64,000 bases of DNA from Leucobacter exalbidus (GCF_017834145.1 NZ_JAFIDA010000001.1:2046001-2110000), one strand, 5' to 3'. Positions 17,191 through 26,880 are shown, counted from the stretch's first letter. The notes: generated from the sequence alone by a model not told the origin. Translations and numbers: made by a program.

Positions 17191-17214
17191 TCTGGCTGCC
17201 AGGAAGGACACCCG

Positions 17215-18177
17215 ATGCTCGGATACGTGCTGCGACGTGGCGCGCTCCTGCTCGGATCATTCGCAATTGCGATGGTGCTGATCTTTGTGCTGCTGCGGCT
17301 GTTGCCCGGCGACCCCGCGAACGCGCTGCTGTCGGTGGGCGCGACCGATGAACAGATCGCGGCCGCGCAGGCGCAGGTGGGCTCTGACCAGCCACTGATC
17401 ATGCAGTTTGGGGCCTGGGCCGCACAGATTCTGCGGTTCGACCTGGGCGAATCGGTGATCACCGGCGCCGCAATCGGCCCCGATGTGGCCGCGAGACTGC
17501 AGGTCACGCTGCCGCTCACCCTGATGGCGTTTGTGATCGCCGTCGTGGTCGCCCTCGTGGCCGGTGTGACGAGCGCCGTGCGCGCCGACAAATGGTACGG
17601 CGTCGCCCTCTCGGGGGTCGCGCAGCTGGGCATCGCGGTGCCCGTGTTTTGGATCGGCATGATCCTCGTGTGGGTATTTGGGTTGCTGCTGGGCTGGTTT
17701 CCCACCGGCGGGTTTCCGACCGACGACTGGGCGTACCCGAGCGACGCGATCTCGTCGCTCGCGCTGCCCGCGATCGCTATTGCGATCGTGATGGGGGCCT
17801 CCCTCACGCGGTATGTGCGCTCGGCCACGCTCGATGTGCTCGGCAGCGACTACCTGCGCACCGCCCGCGCCCACGGCTCGGGCTTTGGCGAGGCGCTGTG
17901 GCGTCATGGGCTGCGCAACGGTGCGGTGCCCGTGATCTCGGTGCTTGGCATTGAACTTGCGTCGACGCTGCTGGGCGCCGTGGTGGTGGAGAGCGTGTTT
18001 GCGCTGCCCGGCCTCGGCAGCTACCTCGTCGACGGCATCGCGAAGCACGACTTCGCCGCTATCCAGGGAGTGCTTGTGGTCACCACACTGATGGTGCTGC
18101 TCGTCGGCTTTGCCGCCGATATTGCGCAGCGCATCGTCGACCCGCGGCTGCGGGCCCAGACGAAGGCCAGCGCATGA
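17215..18177 (+). CDS. Peptide ABC transporter permease (DppB/OppB type)
   Basis: A 320-residue membrane subunit with about six helices. The N-terminal RRGALLLGSFAIAMVLIFVLLRLLPGDPA is typical of DppB-type permeases, and the EAA loop that contacts the ATPase is seen at about residues 215-240 (YLRTARAHGSGFGEALWRHG). The start chosen is ATG at 17215, which has the ribosome site AGGAAGGA; an earlier in-frame start at 17158 lies within the hairpin. Its stop overlaps the next gene by four bases. Confidence 0.92.
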   Translation: MLGYVLRRGALLLGSFAIAMVLIFVLLRLLPGDPANALLSVGATDEQIAAAQAQVGSDQPLIMQFGAWAAQILRFDLGESVITGAAIGPDVAARLQVTLPLTLMAFVIAVVVALVAGVTSAVRADKWYGVALSGVAQLGIAVPVFWIGMILVWVFGLLLGWFPTGGFPTDDWAYPSDAISSLALPAIAIAIVMGASLTRYVRSATLDVLGSDYLRTARAHGSGFGEALWRHGLRNGAVPVISVLGIELASTLLGAVVVESVFALPGLGSYLVDGIAKHDFAAIQGVLVVTTLMVLLVGFAADIAQRIVDPRLRAQTKASA

Positions 18178-19106
18178 CCGCCCCGATCACCGGCGCCACC
18201 GAGCTGCCCGGTGGAGCTGGGGGAGCCGGGGGATCCGGATCAAAGAACGCAACTCAGCCCGCAACCACGAACGCACCCCAGCGCCGCCCGCGCTTGAGCG
18301 CCACCCTGTGGGTCGGCGCCGCGATGGTCGCGCTGATCGTTGTGATCGCGCTCGTGTCGCTCGTGTGGCTGCCGTACCCGCTCGATGACACCACCGGTGG
18401 CCGGCTCGAGGGCCCGAACGCGCAGCACCTGCTCGGCACCGACAAGCTCGGCCGCGACCTCGTCAGCCAGCTGATGGTGGGCGCGCGCATCGCGCTGATG
18501 GTGGGCGCCGGGTCAGTCGTGATCGCGGCCGTCATCGGTGTCACCGTGGGCATCATTGCCGCGCTCGCCACCTCGTGGGTCGACGACGCGATCTCGGCGT
18601 TCATCGACGTCGCCATCGCGTTCCCGGTGTTGCTCACCGCGATGCTGATCGTGGCGCTGCAGCCGCCGTCGCTGGGGTCTGCGATCGTCGCGATCGGACT
18701 CGCGATGTCGGCCGTGGTCGCCCGCATCGCCCGCATTCTCGCGAAAACGACCGCGTCGGCGCAGTTCGTCACCGCGGCCCGCACGAGCGGCACGGGCACC
18801 TGGGGCATCGTGCGCCGGCACCTGCTGCCGAACATGGCGCCCACGCTGTACGTCACGTTTGCGCTGCAGTTTGGCGCGGCCGTGCTCGCCGAGGCGAGCC
18901 TGTCGTATCTGGGGCTCGGCGCCCCGCCGCCAAACGCGTCGTGGGGCCGGTTGTTGCAGGAGGCCCAGGGCACCGTGCTCACCGCGCCCGCTGGAGCCAT
19001 CGCGCCCGGCCTCGCTCTCGTCGTGCTGGTGCTCGGCGTGAATTTTGTCGCCGATGGCCTGCGTGACGTCGCCGATCCCACGAGACGAAAGAAGAGCAAG
19101 GTATGA
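18174..19106 (+). CDS. Peptide ABC transporter permease (DppC/OppC type)
   Basis: A 310-residue second permease. It has a flexible N-terminal tail of about 40 residues, rich in Gly, Ala, Thr and Pro (ELPGGAGGAGGSGSKN), coded in part by a GATCCGGATC palindrome. Then follow the family helix at about 45-65, the HLLGTDKLGRDLVSQLMVGA segment that marks DppC proteins, and the EAA loop (AARTSGTGTWGIVRRHLLP). It overlaps both neighbours by four bases (ATGA junctions), so the operon is tightly coupled. Confidence 0.92.
   Translation: MTAPITGATELPGGAGGAGGSGSKNATQPATTNAPQRRPRLSATLWVGAAMVALIVVIALVSLVWLPYPLDDTTGGRLEGPNAQHLLGTDKLGRDLVSQLMVGARIALMVGAGSVVIAAVIGVTVGIIAALATSWVDDAISAFIDVAIAFPVLLTAMLIVALQPPSLGSAIVAIGLAMSAVVARIARILAKTTASAQFVTAARTSGTGTWGIVRRHLLPNMAPTLYVTFALQFGAAVLAEASLSYLGLGAPPPNASWGRLLQEAQGTVLTAPAGAIAPGLALVVLVLGVNFVADGLRDVADPTRRKKSKV
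18232..18241. repeat. GATCCGGATC palindrome, copy 5 (inside permease gene)
   Basis: Exact copy in the low-complexity N-terminal coding part of the DppC-type gene, read as Gly-Ser-Gly-Ser. Confidence 0.8.
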
Positions 19107-19993
19107 GCGCCCAGGCATCCGAACTGCTGCGCGTGAGCGACCTCACGGTGCACGCGGGCGACACCCCCCTCGTGGCCAGCATGTCGTTCTCGGTCGCGCC
19201 CGGTGAGCGGGTGGGGCTGATTGGCGAATCCGGATCAGGGAAATCCCTCACCTCCCTCGCCCTCACCGCCCTGCTTCCGGCCGGCCTCACGGCCGCGGGA
19301 TCGGTGCGGTTGACCGGGGTGGAGACCGTGGGCGCGAGCGAGGCCGCGCTGAAGCCGCTGCGCGGCGCGGTCGCCGCCATGGTGTTTCAGGAGCCGCTCA
19401 CCGCGCTCGACCCGCTGATGCGGGTGGGCAAGCAGATCGCCGAACCCATGCGCCGTCACCTCGGGCTGCGCGGCGCTGCCCTCGAGGCCGCCGTCACGGC
19501 GGCGCTCGCCGAGGTCAGCCTGTCGGAGTCGCGGCTCGCACGCGCGTTTCCCCACGAGCTCTCGGGCGGGCAGCGGCAGCGCGTCGCCATCGCGATCGCC
19601 CTCGCGGCGCAGCCGCAGCTACTCGTCGCCGATGAACCGACGACCGCGCTCGACGTCACCGTGCAGGCCGAGGTGCTCGCACTGCTCGGCCGGCTCGTGG
19701 TGGAGCGCGGCATGGGGCTGCTATTTGTGAGCCACGACCTCGCCGTCGTCTCGCGCATGACCGACCGCGTGCTGGTGCTGCAGCACGGGCGCACCGTTGA
19801 GGAGGGCGCCGTGCTCGATCTGCTGCGCGCCCCGCAGCACCCCTACACGGCGCAGCTCGTGGCACACGCCCGCGCGCTCGACACAGCGCTCGACGGTGCT
19901 GGTGCTGGCGCTGATGCTGGCAATGCCGGGCTTGGCGCTGAGGCCGATTCACGCAGTGCGGGAGCCCCTCGCGCAGAAGGCGGTGCACAGTGA
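19103..19993 (+). CDS. Peptide ABC transporter ATPase (DppD/OppD type)
   Basis: A 296-residue ATPase of the peptide importer. Walker A is GESGSGKS (about 44-51), the signature LSGGQRQRVAIAIALAAQP, Walker B LLVADEPTTALDV and the switch His in LFVSHDLAVV. The usual oligopeptide/dipeptide C-terminal extension is present up to HPYTAQLVAHA. It is then followed by a 35-residue low-complexity tail rich in Gly, Ala and Asp (GAGAGADAGNAGLGAEAD) in place of the cysteine-rich end that typical family members have. It overlaps its neighbours by four bases at both ends. Confidence 0.92.
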   Translation: MSAQASELLRVSDLTVHAGDTPLVASMSFSVAPGERVGLIGESGSGKSLTSLALTALLPAGLTAAGSVRLTGVETVGASEAALKPLRGAVAAMVFQEPLTALDPLMRVGKQIAEPMRRHLGLRGAALEAAVTAALAEVSLSESRLARAFPHELSGGQRQRVAIAIALAAQPQLLVADEPTTALDVTVQAEVLALLGRLVVERGMGLLFVSHDLAVVSRMTDRVLVLQHGRTVEEGAVLDLLRAPQHPYTAQLVAHARALDTALDGAGAGADAGNAGLGAEADSRSAGAPRAEGGAQ

Positions 19994-20745
19994 CGCTTCT
20001 GGAAGCCCGCGACGTCGACTTTTCATACGGCAAGCGGCTCACCCTCGAGGGCATCAACCTCGCGGTTGCCGCCGGCGACTCGGTGGGCATTGTGGGGGAG
20101 TCGGGGGCAGGTAAATCGACCCTGCTATCGCTGCTCTTGGGGCTTGCCGCCCCGAGTCGCGGCGAGATCTTGTTCGAGGGTGCCCCTCTGCAGCTGCGCA
20201 ACCGCGCCCTCATGCGCAAGTTTCGTGGCTCGGTGCAGGCGGTCTTCCAAGACCCCTACTCGTCGCTCGACCCGCGCCAGCGCATCGACCGCATCGTCGC
20301 CGAGCCCCTGGAATCGTTGGGGCTCGCGCGCGGCGCTGAGGCGCGCACCCGGGTGCTCGCGGCGCTCGAATCGGTGGGGCTCCCCAGCGATGCTGCGACC
20401 CGATACCCGCACGAATTCTCGGGCGGCCAGCGCCAGCGCATCGCCATCGCTCGCGCCACGGTGGTGGCGCCACGCGTGCTCATCGCCGATGAACCGGTCA
20501 GCGCGCTCGACGTCAGCACTCGCACCCAGGTCATTGAGCTCGTCAACGAGCTGCGCGCCAGCCACGGGCTCGCGCTCGTGATGGTGTCGCACGACCTCGG
20601 CACCGTCGCGGCCACCTGTGATCGCACCGCGGTGCTCGAGCGCGGCCGCCTCGTCGAGGTCGGCCCCACAAGCGAGATTCTGGTGTCACCGCGCGAGGCC
20701 TACACGCAGCGCCTCATCTCGGCGATTCCGCGGCTGCCGGCGTAA
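19990..20745 (+). CDS. Peptide ABC transporter ATPase (DppF/OppF type)
   Basis: The 251-residue partner ATPase. Walker A is GESGAGKST (about 37-45), signature FSGGQRQRIAIARATV, Walker B VLIADEPVSALDV and the switch His in VMVSHDLG. The VFQDPYSSLDPRQRI segment is the hallmark of DppF/OppF subunits. The start is GTG overlapping the previous stop (GTGA). Family-typical sequence HPYTQ at the end is replaced by REAYTQRLISAIPRLPA. It is the last gene of the five-gene operon and is convergent with the next. Confidence 0.92.
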   Translation: MTLLEARDVDFSYGKRLTLEGINLAVAAGDSVGIVGESGAGKSTLLSLLLGLAAPSRGEILFEGAPLQLRNRALMRKFRGSVQAVFQDPYSSLDPRQRIDRIVAEPLESLGLARGAEARTRVLAALESVGLPSDAATRYPHEFSGGQRQRIAIARATVVAPRVLIADEPVSALDVSTRTQVIELVNELRASHGLALVMVSHDLGTVAATCDRTAVLERGRLVEVGPTSEILVSPREAYTQRLISAIPRLPA

Positions 20746-20771
20746 CCAGACCTCAGCCGGCGAACCTCGAC

Positions 20772-21725
20772 CTACTCGGCGGCGCCGTCTGGGGCGGTGG
20801 GCCTGCGGCGGCCCGCGATCCGGAGCCGCTTGGTGCCCGGTTCGCGGGGTGCGCGCGGGGGTTTGGGTGCGCGGATTGCTTTTGGCGGGCGGGGTTCGAT
20901 CTCGGCGAGGCCGGGCGGCAGGGTGAAGGGGGCCGCCCCGAACGCGGTGCGCGAGCGGGCGAGTACGCGGCGCGCGAGCACGTGGTTGCCCGTCGCGCCC
21001 ACGACGGCGCCGACGCCGTAGGGCAGCGCCTTGCCGATGACCGAGGCGCTGCCGGCCTTGGCGGCCTTGCGCATGAACAGGCCCTTGAGCTGGTCAGCGA
21101 CCGGGCCCACGAGCTGGCGGGGCAGCGAGGATCCGACGAGATTGCCCCAGAACGATTTGCGGGAGTCGCCGCCCGTTGCCTGGCCGGTGACCTGGCGCAG
21201 CAACATCAGGCCCTCATCGCCCACGAGCAGCGTGAGCACGAGGATGCGGGCGCGATCGGGGTCGGTGAGCGTGAGCCCGTGCAGCTCGGCGAGCGACTGG
21301 GCGTAGAGGGCCGTGGCCTCGAGAAAGCCGATGGTTTCGGCGCTCGACAGCGCGAGGGCCGTTACCGTGCCCACCCCGGGTACCGCGGCGGTTGCGCCGA
21401 CGGCGGCACCTCCGGCGGTGACCGCAGCCAGGTACCGGTTCTCGAGCTTGCGCACCAGCTGGGCCGGGGTGGCCTGCGGGTTGCGCGCCCGCAGCTGCCG
21501 CAGGTGGGCCAGCACGAGCGGCCGCTGCACCGAGAACACCTTGTCTGCCGTGCGGTCAAGAAACGGTGCCCGGCCGGCGGGCTGGGGGAGCTCCTCGTAC
21601 GGAGCGTAGACAGGGTATGGGGCGTAGACCGGGGGTGGAGCGTAGGCAGCGTTCGGAGCGAGCTGGGCGGGCCGTGCGGCCCGCCGCTCGAGCTCTGGGT
21701 CGAAAGCGTTATCTGAGTCGTGCAC
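20772..21725 (-). CDS. EcsC-like hypothetical protein with Tyr/Pro-rich N-terminus
   Basis: I do not recognise a characterised family; the central part (GGAAVGATAAVPGVGTVTAL, then helices through LYAQSLAELHG) resembles EcsC-like membrane-associated proteins. The 317-residue protein starts with a proline/tyrosine-rich segment with repeats of YAPYPVYAPYEE type at about residues 28-45, then a hydrophobic Gly/Ala-rich helix pair near 110-150, and ends in a basic Pro/Arg-rich tail. The start chosen is GTG at 21725, because TACGCT ends six bases before it; a TTG at 21746 is the alternative. It stands alone, convergent with the peptide transporter. Confidence 0.65.
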   Translation of the reverse strand: MHDSDNAFDPELERRAARPAQLAPNAAYAPPPVYAPYPVYAPYEELPQPAGRAPFLDRTADKVFSVQRPLVLAHLRQLRARNPQATPAQLVRKLENRYLAAVTAGGAAVGATAAVPGVGTVTALALSSAETIGFLEATALYAQSLAELHGLTLTDPDRARILVLTLLVGDEGLMLLRQVTGQATGGDSRKSFWGNLVGSSLPRQLVGPVADQLKGLFMRKAAKAGSASVIGKALPYGVGAVVGATGNHVLARRVLARSRTAFGAAPFTLPPGLAEIEPRPPKAIRAPKPPRAPREPGTKRLRIAGRRRPTAPDGAAE

Positions 21726-21821
21726 CCCTGCAGCGTAAACGCGCAAACTGAGTGTTTGATCCCGCGTTCGCCAGGGGCGTGCGTGGGATTCGCGAGCCGC
21801 CGCGTGGGCTGCTGCGGTGGG

Positions 21822-22778
21822 TTACTGCGCGGTCTGCTTCGCTGTGGCCGCGTGCTCTGCGCACACGACTTGCTCGTGCGTTGCGCACGCCACGAAGCGA
21901 TTGCGGCAGTCGCGCGCTGCCGAGCAGTCGGCGAGCTGGTTCGAGGGCTCGTCGCACACGAGGCAGCGGCCGAGCACGGCAGCACCGGGGGCGAAATCGA
22001 GCGCCTCGCGGCCGTCAAACACCGCGAGGGAACCCTCCCACAGCCCGTCGTTGCCAAACGTTTCGCCGTAGCGCACGATGCCACCGTCGACCTGGTACAC
22101 CTCGTCGAAGCCGCGCTTCACCATGGCTGCCGAGAGAATCTCGCAGCGAATGCCGCCCGTGCAGTAGGTCACGACGGGGCGGCCCTTGAGGCTGTCGTAG
22201 GCGCCCGACTCGATCTGCGAAATGAAATCGTGGGTGGTGCGCACATCGGGCACGATGGCGTCTTTAAACTTGCCGATCTCGGCTTCCCATGCGTTGCGCC
22301 CGTCGAAGAAGACGACGTCATCGCCGCGCTCCTCCACGAGGTCATTGACGGCCTGGGGCGAGAGGTGCTTACCGCCGCCGACCACACCGGCGGGGGAGAC
22401 CTCGGTCTCGTCGGGGATGCCGAACGCGACGAGTTCGTCACGCACCTTCACGCTGAGCTTGGGAAAGTCGGTGAGGCGCTGCCACGGCACCGTGCGATCA
22501 ACGCCGTGCAATCGCACCGGCTTGGTCTCGGCGAACCCGGTGCCCTCGCTCCACTTCACCTCGAGGCCTGCGAAAGGCGTGTACTCGCGGGTGCTGCGCA
22601 GGTACTGCTTGCAGGCATCGATCTCGCCGCCGACGGTGCCATTAATGCCGTGCTTCGAGATGATGATGCGCCCGCGCAGGCCAAGCGATTCACACAGCTC
22701 ACGCTGCCACAGCTTGACCGCCTCGGGGTCGGCAACGGGCGCGAATACGTAGTACAGCAAAATCTTCGGGTGGCTCAC
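21822..22778 (-). CDS. trhO: tRNA uridine 5-hydroxylation rhodanese TrhO
   Basis: A 318-residue UPF0176 protein. In TrhO, an N-terminal acylphosphatase-like domain and a rhodanese domain carry out prephenate-independent hydroxylation of U34 in tRNA. Visible are [20 protein letters not shown] at the start, [13 protein letters not shown], and the rhodanese active loop YCTGGIRCE with catalytic Cys near 206. The C-terminal 60 residues hold a cysteine cluster (CLVCDEP...CSAARDC...CATH...CAEH) that could bind zinc. The GTG start at 22778 is supported by TACGAT ending six bases before it and by the [10 protein letters not shown] start common in the family. Confidence 0.92.
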   Translation of the reverse strand: MSHPKILLYYVFAPVADPEAVKLWQRELCESLGLRGRIIISKHGINGTVGGEIDACKQYLRSTREYTPFAGLEVKWSEGTGFAETKPVRLHGVDRTVPWQRLTDFPKLSVKVRDELVAFGIPDETEVSPAGVVGGGKHLSPQAVNDLVEERGDDVVFFDGRNAWEAEIGKFKDAIVPDVRTTHDFISQIESGAYDSLKGRPVVTYCTGGIRCEILSAAMVKRGFDEVYQVDGGIVRYGETFGNDGLWEGSLAVFDGREALDFAPGAAVLGRCLVCDEPSNQLADCSAARDCRNRFVACATHEQVVCAEHAATAKQTAQ

Positions 22779-22868
22779 CCATCCATCGTACGGGCTCGGG
22801 CTCCAAAGACGCACCTGACCGCTGCTCCGGATCCCATCGTAGAGTCAGCACGACCCTCACCGGCACGG

Positions 22869-24359
22869 CTACAGTAGCGCCCGCGCCCCCGCATAGGCGT
22901 CGGTCTCGTCGCGTACGGGCAGGTCGAAGACGCGGCTCGGGCCCAGGCCACCCCGGTCGGGCTCCCACCCGGGGTCACCGTGCTGGGCGAAGCGCACGAG
23001 GGCCCCGTGCACAGCGTCTGCGAGCTCTTGCGGCGGATGCTCACCGGCCACCCGGTGTACCCCGGGGGCTGCCAGCTGATCGAACACGAACGGTACATCG
23101 ATGCAGTGCCCGGCCCGGGGAGGCTCGTCGGCGTGCCAGGCGAAGCGGTAGCTCCAGGTGGGGCCGGCCTGGCCCGTCGTGCGGGCGGCCGCGATGCGTG
23201 GCACCCACGAGCGAAACACGGCATCGGTGACATAGCGCCCGAGCAGCACGGCGCTGCTGTCGGTCGCCTGCGCCTGATCGCTCGCCAGCCAGCGGTCGGC
23301 GGCCGCAGCGCTCGCCCCCAGCGCGCGCACGGCGGCCCGCCTGGGCATATGGTCGAACACGGTGCCCGGCTTAAACATGCCGAGCAGCTCATCGTCTGCG
23401 GTGCCGAGCACGAGTGGCACCGCAGCGCTCGGCCCGTGAGCCACCCCGTGCTCAACGGGGCCAGGCACGATGCTGCCGTCAGCGACGGGGCCGATGAGTA
23501 GCCCGTCGCGCAACATTCCGTGCAGGTCGCGCAAGAGACGGGGCGCCGAGGGCGACGCGATTTTGGGCTGCAGCTCGAGAATGCGCGCTTCGGTCAGCTC
23601 AGAGAATCCATGCAGATCGGGCGTCACACGGGCCAGCTTGGCAAGCCGGTGGGAGCGGTCGCGGGCCGCATCCACCGAGGGGTCGGCGATGGCGGCGCTG
23701 AGCGCGTAGCCGCCGCTGAAGAGCCCGCGTGCGGCCGGGGCGCCCAGCAACGTGAGCACCGCACCGCCGCCAGCAGACTGACCAGCGATCGTGACGCGCT
23801 GGGGGTCGCCGCCAAACGAAGCGATGTTGAGTTGCACCCACTCGAGTGCGCAAATCCAGTCGAGCACCCCGCGGTTGGGCACGGCGCCGTCGATCCACCC
23901 GAACCCGGTAAACCCGATCCGGTACGACAGCGTGACGAGCACCACGCCGTCACGGGCGAAGGCGCTGCCGTCGTACCAGGTGCTGGCGGGGGAGCCCGAG
24001 GTGAACCCGCCGCCGTGAATCCACACGACCACGGGCAGCTGGGCCGCGGGGTCGAGCGTGGGCGTCCACACATTGACGTTGAGGGTGTCGTCGCCGGGCA
24101 CGCTCGTCTCGGGGATGAGGGTGATGCCGGTATCGCCGCGCTGCGGCGTCGGGCCAAACTGGGTGGCATCAAGGATGCCGGCCCAGGGTTCACGCGGCAC
24201 CGGAGCCGCGAAGCGCAACGGCCCCACCGGAGCCTGTGCGTAGGGGATACCGCGGAACGCCGCGATGGGCGGGGTCGACTGTGCCCACGTGCCGATCATG
24301 CGGCCCGATGGGGTGTCGGCTACCGGGGCTTCGGCATCACGCTGAACGGAGGGGAGCAT
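22869..24359 (-). CDS. Type-B carboxylesterase
   Basis: A 496-residue alpha/beta-hydrolase of the carboxylesterase/p-nitrobenzyl esterase family. It has FRGIPYAQAPVGPLRF, the oxyanion-hole motif WIHGGGF, the nucleophile elbow GQSAGG with Ser near residue 194 and the late histidine segment GHCIDVPFVF. There is no signal peptide, so the enzyme is cytoplasmic; its natural ester is unknown. TAGCAT ends six bases before the ATG, without a ribosome site, so the message is likely leaderless. A GntR regulator gene lies 45 bases upstream on the same strand. Confidence 0.93.
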   Translation of the reverse strand: MLPSVQRDAEAPVADTPSGRMIGTWAQSTPPIAAFRGIPYAQAPVGPLRFAAPVPREPWAGILDATQFGPTPQRGDTGITLIPETSVPGDDTLNVNVWTPTLDPAAQLPVVVWIHGGGFTSGSPASTWYDGSAFARDGVVLVTLSYRIGFTGFGWIDGAVPNRGVLDWICALEWVQLNIASFGGDPQRVTIAGQSAGGGAVLTLLGAPAARGLFSGGYALSAAIADPSVDAARDRSHRLAKLARVTPDLHGFSELTEARILELQPKIASPSAPRLLRDLHGMLRDGLLIGPVADGSIVPGPVEHGVAHGPSAAVPLVLGTADDELLGMFKPGTVFDHMPRRAAVRALGASAAAADRWLASDQAQATDSSAVLLGRYVTDAVFRSWVPRIAAARTTGQAGPTWSYRFAWHADEPPRAGHCIDVPFVFDQLAAPGVHRVAGEHPPQELADAVHGALVRFAQHGDPGWEPDRGGLGPSRVFDLPVRDETDAYAGARALL

Positions 24360-24404
24360 GCTTGCATGCTATCGAGACGCCCAGCAGCGGGGGAAGAGCG
24401 GCGG

Positions 24405-25193
24405 CTAGACCTGCTCCTGCAGCTTGTCGTCTTGCACCTCGATGGCGTTCTCGATGCGCTGCTGCTGCTCGGGGGTGCGTGACAGCGCTGGAACGACCTC
24501 GTGCTGGTCGTTTACGATCACGACGTCGTGATCAACGTGATCAACCATGGCGTGCACCGCGTCGATGAAGTCACGGCGGCGAATTGCGTCGAGCACTCGG
24601 GCGTGGTCGCGTTCCATTTCAGCACCCGTGGCCACGTTTGCGAGACGGCCGCGGTGCTCGGGGAGGCGCAGCTGGTCGTTGACACCGGCATACAGCGAGG
24701 CGAGCAGGCGGTTCTTTGCCGAGTCAAACACGAGGCGGTGGAACTTGCTGTCGAACGCGTTGTCATCGTCGCTCGCGAAACCCATCACGGGGCAGCGGGT
24801 GCAGCCGCGCTCTTCTGCGGCGGCGCGTTCGAGCGCCACGAGGTCTTCTTCGGTGCGGTGAATGGAGGCGTGCTGTGCAGCCTCAATCTCGAGCGCACGA
24901 CGGTAGCTCAGAATTTCTTCGAGCGTGAAGTCGGCCAGAAACTGGTTCAACAGCGCGCTTGTGGGGGCCGCCGAGCGCACAAATGTGCCGCGCCCAGGCA
25001 ACGTTTCAATCATGCCCACTGATGCGAGTGACCGCACGGCCTCGCGCACGGTCGACCGGCCGACACCGGTCTGCTCTGCGAGTTCGGGTTCGATGGGAAT
25101 GCGACTTCCCACCTCCCACTCGCCAGTGGTGATCTTGCGGCGAAGGTAAGCGAGAGTCGCGCGAGCGCGCTCAGATCCCGTAGTTCCAGCCAT
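24405..25193 (-). CDS. GntR/FadR-family transcription regulator
   Basis: A 262-residue regulator of the FadR branch. The winged helix is at the N-terminus (GEWEVGSRIPIEPELAEQTGVGRSTVREAVRSL, about 25-58), followed by an FCD helical ligand domain with the His-containing FDSKFHRLVFDSAKNRL stretch. FCD proteins bind metal and carboxylic acids. The ATG at 25193 has AAGGGG as ribosome site; the longer open frame upstream is non-homologous. Its position before the esterase gene suggests that it may control that gene, but no operator was identified. Confidence 0.9.
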   Translation of the reverse strand: MAGTTGSERARATLAYLRRKITTGEWEVGSRIPIEPELAEQTGVGRSTVREAVRSLASVGMIETLPGRGTFVRSAAPTSALLNQFLADFTLEEILSYRRALEIEAAQHASIHRTEEDLVALERAAAEERGCTRCPVMGFASDDDNAFDSKFHRLVFDSAKNRLLASLYAGVNDQLRLPEHRGRLANVATGAEMERDHARVLDAIRRRDFIDAVHAMVDHVDHDVVIVNDQHEVVPALSRTPEQQQRIENAIEVQDDKLQEQV

Positions 25194-25467
25194 GTTGCCC
25201 CTTGTCTGGCGCCGAAATGCACCGAAGCCTAGTTCCCCGAGTATACCGGCGACTCTCAGTGGCAACCGGGAGATAACTGTCGCGGCGCCAAAGAGCCTCG
25301 CAGCGCGTGGTGGGAGGGCGGTGATCACGCAGCGGTAATCGTGTGGCTGTCAGGTGAGTGCGAAACGGGGTGAAAAACGGGGGTGATAACCGTGAGATCT
25401 AGCTTTCAGGGGTGGCCAGCTCGTACGCTGAAAACAGAGGCAATACCGGTGCGGTTGCCTCACACCT

Positions 25468-25500
25468 GTGCCAAGTAAGCATCCCCCCGCTCCTTGGCAC
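25468..25500. repeat. Hairpin in the 400-bp gap before the GntR gene
   Basis: GTGCCAAG (25468-25475) pairs with CTTGGCAC (25493-25500). The gap 25194-25593 carries the divergent side of the GntR promoter, this hairpin and the terminator at 25531-25582; I see no gene in it. Confidence 0.5.
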
Positions 25501-25530
25501 GGTGAGACTTGTCCCCCCAAATGACATGTC

Positions 25531-25582
25531 TGGAATCCAAGGAGGTAGCGCGACGTCCCCCCGCCGCGCTACCTCCGATTCC
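25531..25582. terminator. Terminator after the MFS/LuxR block
   Basis: GGAATC...GGAGGTAGCGCG pairs with CGCGCTACCTCC GATTCC, a long stem with a small bulge. It lies 12 bases after the stop of the minus-strand MFS gene. Confidence 0.75.
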
Positions 25583-25593
25583 TTCTTAAATGG

Positions 25594-26880
25594 TCATGCT
25601 TGCACGGTCGCGCGCACACGCTTCGAGCGATGCGCCGCAGCGATGATGGCCCACACCAGAGGCAACACGGCAAGCCACGCAAACACCATGCGTACGGGCG
25701 CGCTCCCGCTCGGGCCGACGCTCCACTCCATCACCGCGAGCGCACTGAGCCCGAGGATCGGGCCCGCGAGCTGACCGAGCACCCCCACCGCACTAAACGT
25801 GCCAATGTACCGCCCGCTACGCTGTGCTGGCGCGTGTTCGAGGGCGGTGGCCAACAGTGCGGAGCTATTGACCCCGACGGCAAAACCGCTCAGGGCAGCC
25901 GTCAGCAGCATTGCCCAGATGGGTAGGTCAACGGCGCGCAGTGCAAGTGAAGCTGCGAGCGATACGCCCGTGAATATGAGCACGCGGCGTGCGTTTGCGA
26001 GCAGTGTCGGGCGCACCAAGAGCACGATGCTTGCCGCGATGAGCCCGATGGCCGCCGCGATCAGCACTCCGACGGTGAGACGCGTCGCGGCATCTCCCGT
26101 CGCGCCGACTCGTTCCACAACGTCGAGCGGGTGATAGGTCACAAACGCGGCGAGTACGGCGCCAGCCATGCCCTGCACCAGCAGCACGAACCCCCGCGAA
26201 AGTTGCGCGGGGCCGGCAATGCTGGGCGCTGACGGGGCGGCCGCGGGCGCTTCTTGGGGCGGAACAATACGCCGCACCGAAGCCAAGAAAATGAACGGAA
26301 TGGCGAGGCTCAGGGCCGCAAACCCGAGTGTTGTCTCCCAGATACGGCTGGGCATCAGCATCAGGGCGACCAGCGCGAGCGACATGCCACCGTACCCACC
26401 AAGCACGAGGAACACGGCGCCCCGCCGGCGTTGCGACGTGAGCGCACTGCCCAAGATGGTGCGTAAGACGGCCATGGAGCCCGAAAACCCGAGCTGGGCG
26501 ATGCTCCAGCCGGCGATCAATTGCGGCACGGAAGCCGCAAAACTCAGCGTCACCAGCCCGGCAGCACCGATGGCCGACCCCAGCGCCACCCAATACCAGC
26601 GTTGATGGGCGCGCGTGAGACGCATATCGGAAAGCGCACCGAAGCTGAGCGCCCCAATGATCGCGCAGATGGATCCGATCGTGGCGGTCGTGGTCACGAG
26701 CGCTGCGGTTTCTAGGGCGTGCTGTTCGGCGCCGCCGAATTGCGTGGCACGCTGTGCGATGCCGGTGACGATGGGCGGGGTCAGCGCGGCGAGCTGAACA
26801 AACTTAGCGAGGTTGACGAACACCGCGATGTTTCGCGATGCCGCCTGATCACTGAGCTGATGCATCTGACTCGGGGTCAA
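25594..26880 (-). CDS. MFS transporter
   Basis: A 428-residue major facilitator protein with about twelve hydrophobic segments. The GALSDMRLTRAHQRWYWV loop between helices 2 and 3 is a variant of the facilitator signature. Its substrate is unknown. The first ATG (26880) lies inside the end of the upstream LuxR-type regulator gene, giving a 32-base overlap; a second ATG at 26865 would shorten this to 17 bases. The overlap implies co-transcription and probably coupled translation with the regulator, so the exporter is likely its target or shares its signal. Confidence 0.85.
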   Translation of the reverse strand: MTPSQMHQLSDQAASRNIAVFVNLAKFVQLAALTPPIVTGIAQRATQFGGAEQHALETAALVTTTATIGSICAIIGALSFGALSDMRLTRAHQRWYWVALGSAIGAAGLVTLSFAASVPQLIAGWSIAQLGFSGSMAVLRTILGSALTSQRRRGAVFLVLGGYGGMSLALVALMLMPSRIWETTLGFAALSLAIPFIFLASVRRIVPPQEAPAAAPSAPSIAGPAQLSRGFVLLVQGMAGAVLAAFVTYHPLDVVERVGATGDAATRLTVGVLIAAAIGLIAASIVLLVRPTLLANARRVLIFTGVSLAASLALRAVDLPIWAMLLTAALSGFAVGVNSSALLATALEHAPAQRSGRYIGTFSAVGVLGQLAGPILGLSALAVMEWSVGPSGSAPVRMVFAWLAVLPLVWAIIAAAHRSKRVRATVQA

